Shown here piece after piece: positions 5,041-5,723 of a DNA stretch of 5,723 nucleotides. Source of the stretch: Anaerolineae bacterium (GTDB lineage Bacteria; Chloroflexota; Anaerolineae; Promineifilales; Promineifilaceae); the NCBI GenBank assembly GCA_028277515.1, contig JANQGC010000327.1, positions 1 through 5,723 of the forward strand, written 5' to 3'. Each line of letters begins with the position of its first letter. Position 1 is the first letter of the stretch. The translations under genes and the position numbers were made by a program. Under the pieces are notes generated by a model that saw only the letters and a list, made by a program, of their open reading frames with translations, made no database searches and was not told the DNA's origin.

Positions 5041-5161
5041 TAGTAATCCGACACTTTTACAAAGAGAAGATTAACTGGACGCTGATGACGCTGAATTTTT
5101 ATTTTTATCGGCGAAAATCCGTTCTTGTCCACGTCCTTTTCTAATACTGTCGGGAAGTTAG
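5041..5161. repeat. Direct repeat copy B, diverged, with one inverted arm lost
   Basis: This is the second copy of the element at 4783-4910, in the same orientation and starting 258 bases later. Relative to copy A it lacks 10 bases (TTTTCGCTGA) in the left half and gains 3 in the loop. The gap removes the left inner arm, so its intact right arm GCGAAAATC (5111-5119) has no partner here. The outer GGACGC (5077-5082) still faces ACGTCC (5131-5136), with only five of the six pairs kept. The copy ends 50 bases before the next start codon. Confidence 0.8.
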
Positions 5162-5211
5162 ACACATGTTCAGTGATAAACGTTGCGTTACATTTTCGGA
5201 GGAGGAAAGTG

Positions 5212-5723
5212 ATGCGGCCAGTCGTTCAATTGTTTCTATCACTCTTTTCCATTGCATTGATTTTTACCCTGCTTATTTTCGGGTCGGGGTCGGGAACGGC
5301 CGGTGCCGGACCTGATAACGCCGGCTGGAATGAGGTCGGCAGCGGATCGGCCAGCGGCGGGGGCATCAGCCGTAATATCGGTGAGTCGGGCTGGCCGGTG
5401 ATCGCTCTTTCCGCTGGCGGTGTTCCTTATGTAGCCTGGTATGATGATACGGGTGGCGATAAGGAGATTTACATCCGGCAGTGGACCGGAACGACCTGGG
5501 CTGAAGTGGGTAGCAATTCGGCCGATTTAACAGGTATCAGTGGGAAAAGCGGCGACTCCACCGCCCCAGTCATCGCCACCGGCGCAGATGGAAATCCCTG
5601 CGTCGCCTGGCGGGACAGTTTCACCGGCTCACCCGAAGTTTATCTGCGCTGTTGGGATGGTGCAGCATGGCAGGAATTGGGCGGGTCGGCGACGGGCGGG
5701 GGCATCAGCAGCCAGGGTGGATC
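5212..5723 (+). CDS. Secreted protein of 57-residue repeats, N-terminal part (cut by window edge)
   Basis: An ATG at 5212 follows a strong Shine-Dalgarno (GGAGGAGG at 5198-5205) and opens a frame that runs off the window after 170 codons without a stop. Residues 1-32 look like a Sec signal peptide: Arg2, a long hydrophobic core from about residue 4 to 23, then a small-residue region ending TAGAG. There is no lipobox Cys. From Trp39 the protein repeats with an exact 57-residue period: W-x-E-(V/L)-G at 39, 96 and 153; PVIA at 62 and 119; VAW at 74 and 131; E-(I/V)-Y-(I/L)-R-x-W at 85 and 142. Such VAW/YIRxW units suggest beta-propeller-like blades in a large extracellular or surface protein. 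No enzymatic motif is visible, the number of repeats is unknown, and any link to the sulfotransferase operon is unproven. Confidence 0.85.
   Translation, partial: MRPVVQLFLSLFSIALIFTLLIFGSGSGTAGAGPDNAGWNEVGSGSASGGGISRNIGESGWPVIALSAGGVPYVAWYDDTGGDKEIYIRQWTGTTWAEVGSNSADLTGISGKSGDSTAPVIATGADGNPCVAWRDSFTGSPEVYLRCWDGAAWQELGGSATGGGISSQGG
5326..5723 (+). repeat. Tandem 171-base coding repeats
   Basis: Units begin at 5326, 5497 and 5668, each opening with the codons for W-x-E-(V/L)-G; the third is cut by the window edge. The DNA is conserved only in patches (for example GGCGGGGGCATCAGC near 5354 and again in the third unit), whereas the protein pattern is kept. This indicates old duplications under protein-level selection rather than recent DNA expansion. 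Confidence 0.75.

Noticed and set aside
4938..5144. Open frame of 68 codons over the hairpin and repeat copy B
   Set aside because: It has no ribosome site, its composition follows AT-rich repeat DNA, and the shared peptide comes from the repeat rather than from protein-level conservation.
4783..5161. Two-copy repeat as a CRISPR array
   Set aside because: There are only two long, diverged copies with indels and a single 130-base interval; unit size and spacing do not fit CRISPR repeats and spacers.

Overview
The window looks like a stretch of an environmental bacterial genome, most plausibly Chloroflexota (Anaerolineae-like). This is an inference from three things: the AT-rich gaps filled with degenerate palindromic repeats, the secreted protein of 57-residue repeats at the right edge, and a Thr-rich PqqD/twin-arginine protein. 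No rRNA, tRNA, phage, transposase or CRISPR sequence is visible, so the lineage is not certain. All supported genes are on the + strand.

Region 1 (1-216): a possible 3' tail of an upstream gene (1-87), then an AT-rich gap with a roughly 16-bp-arm inverted repeat (96-145).

Region 2 (217-4191) is the core: five tightly packed genes that look like one operon. In order they are a sulfotransferase with a GERNSGT loop (217-987), a second sulfotransferase with a KTAGT loop that overlaps it by 4 bases (984-1664), a composite PqqD-like protein (1706-2386), a family GT2/GT27-like glycosyltransferase (2435-3364), and a third sulfotransferase with a KCGGTT loop that starts 2 bases later (3367-4191). The composite protein has a PqqD/RRE-type N-terminal domain, an internal twin-arginine motif (SRRQVLK), 34 consecutive residues that are only Thr or Ser, and a hydrophobic C-terminal segment with a basic tail. 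The glycosyltransferase carries motifs in the order and spacing of polypeptide GalNAc-transferases, the enzymes of animal mucin-type O-glycosylation. The simplest joint reading is a bacterial system in which the Thr/Ser tract is the acceptor, the glycosyltransferase adds sugars to it, the sulfotransferases sulfate the sugars or the protein, and the twin-arginine motif exports the product to the cell surface. The PqqD-like domain would serve as the docking leader. The parts are seen in sequence; the joint function is inference.

Region 3 (4192-4771): a 145-base gap with a perfect palindrome (4285-4299), a small four-helix membrane protein of unknown function with a strong ribosome binding site (4337-4711), and a rho-independent terminator (4741-4771).

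Region 4 (4772-5211): a gene-poor gap holding two diverged direct copies of a roughly 125-base element with internal inverted repeats, and a small perfect hairpin between them.

Region 5 (5212-5723): the 5' end of a secreted protein built of exact 57-residue repeats, cut off by the window edge.
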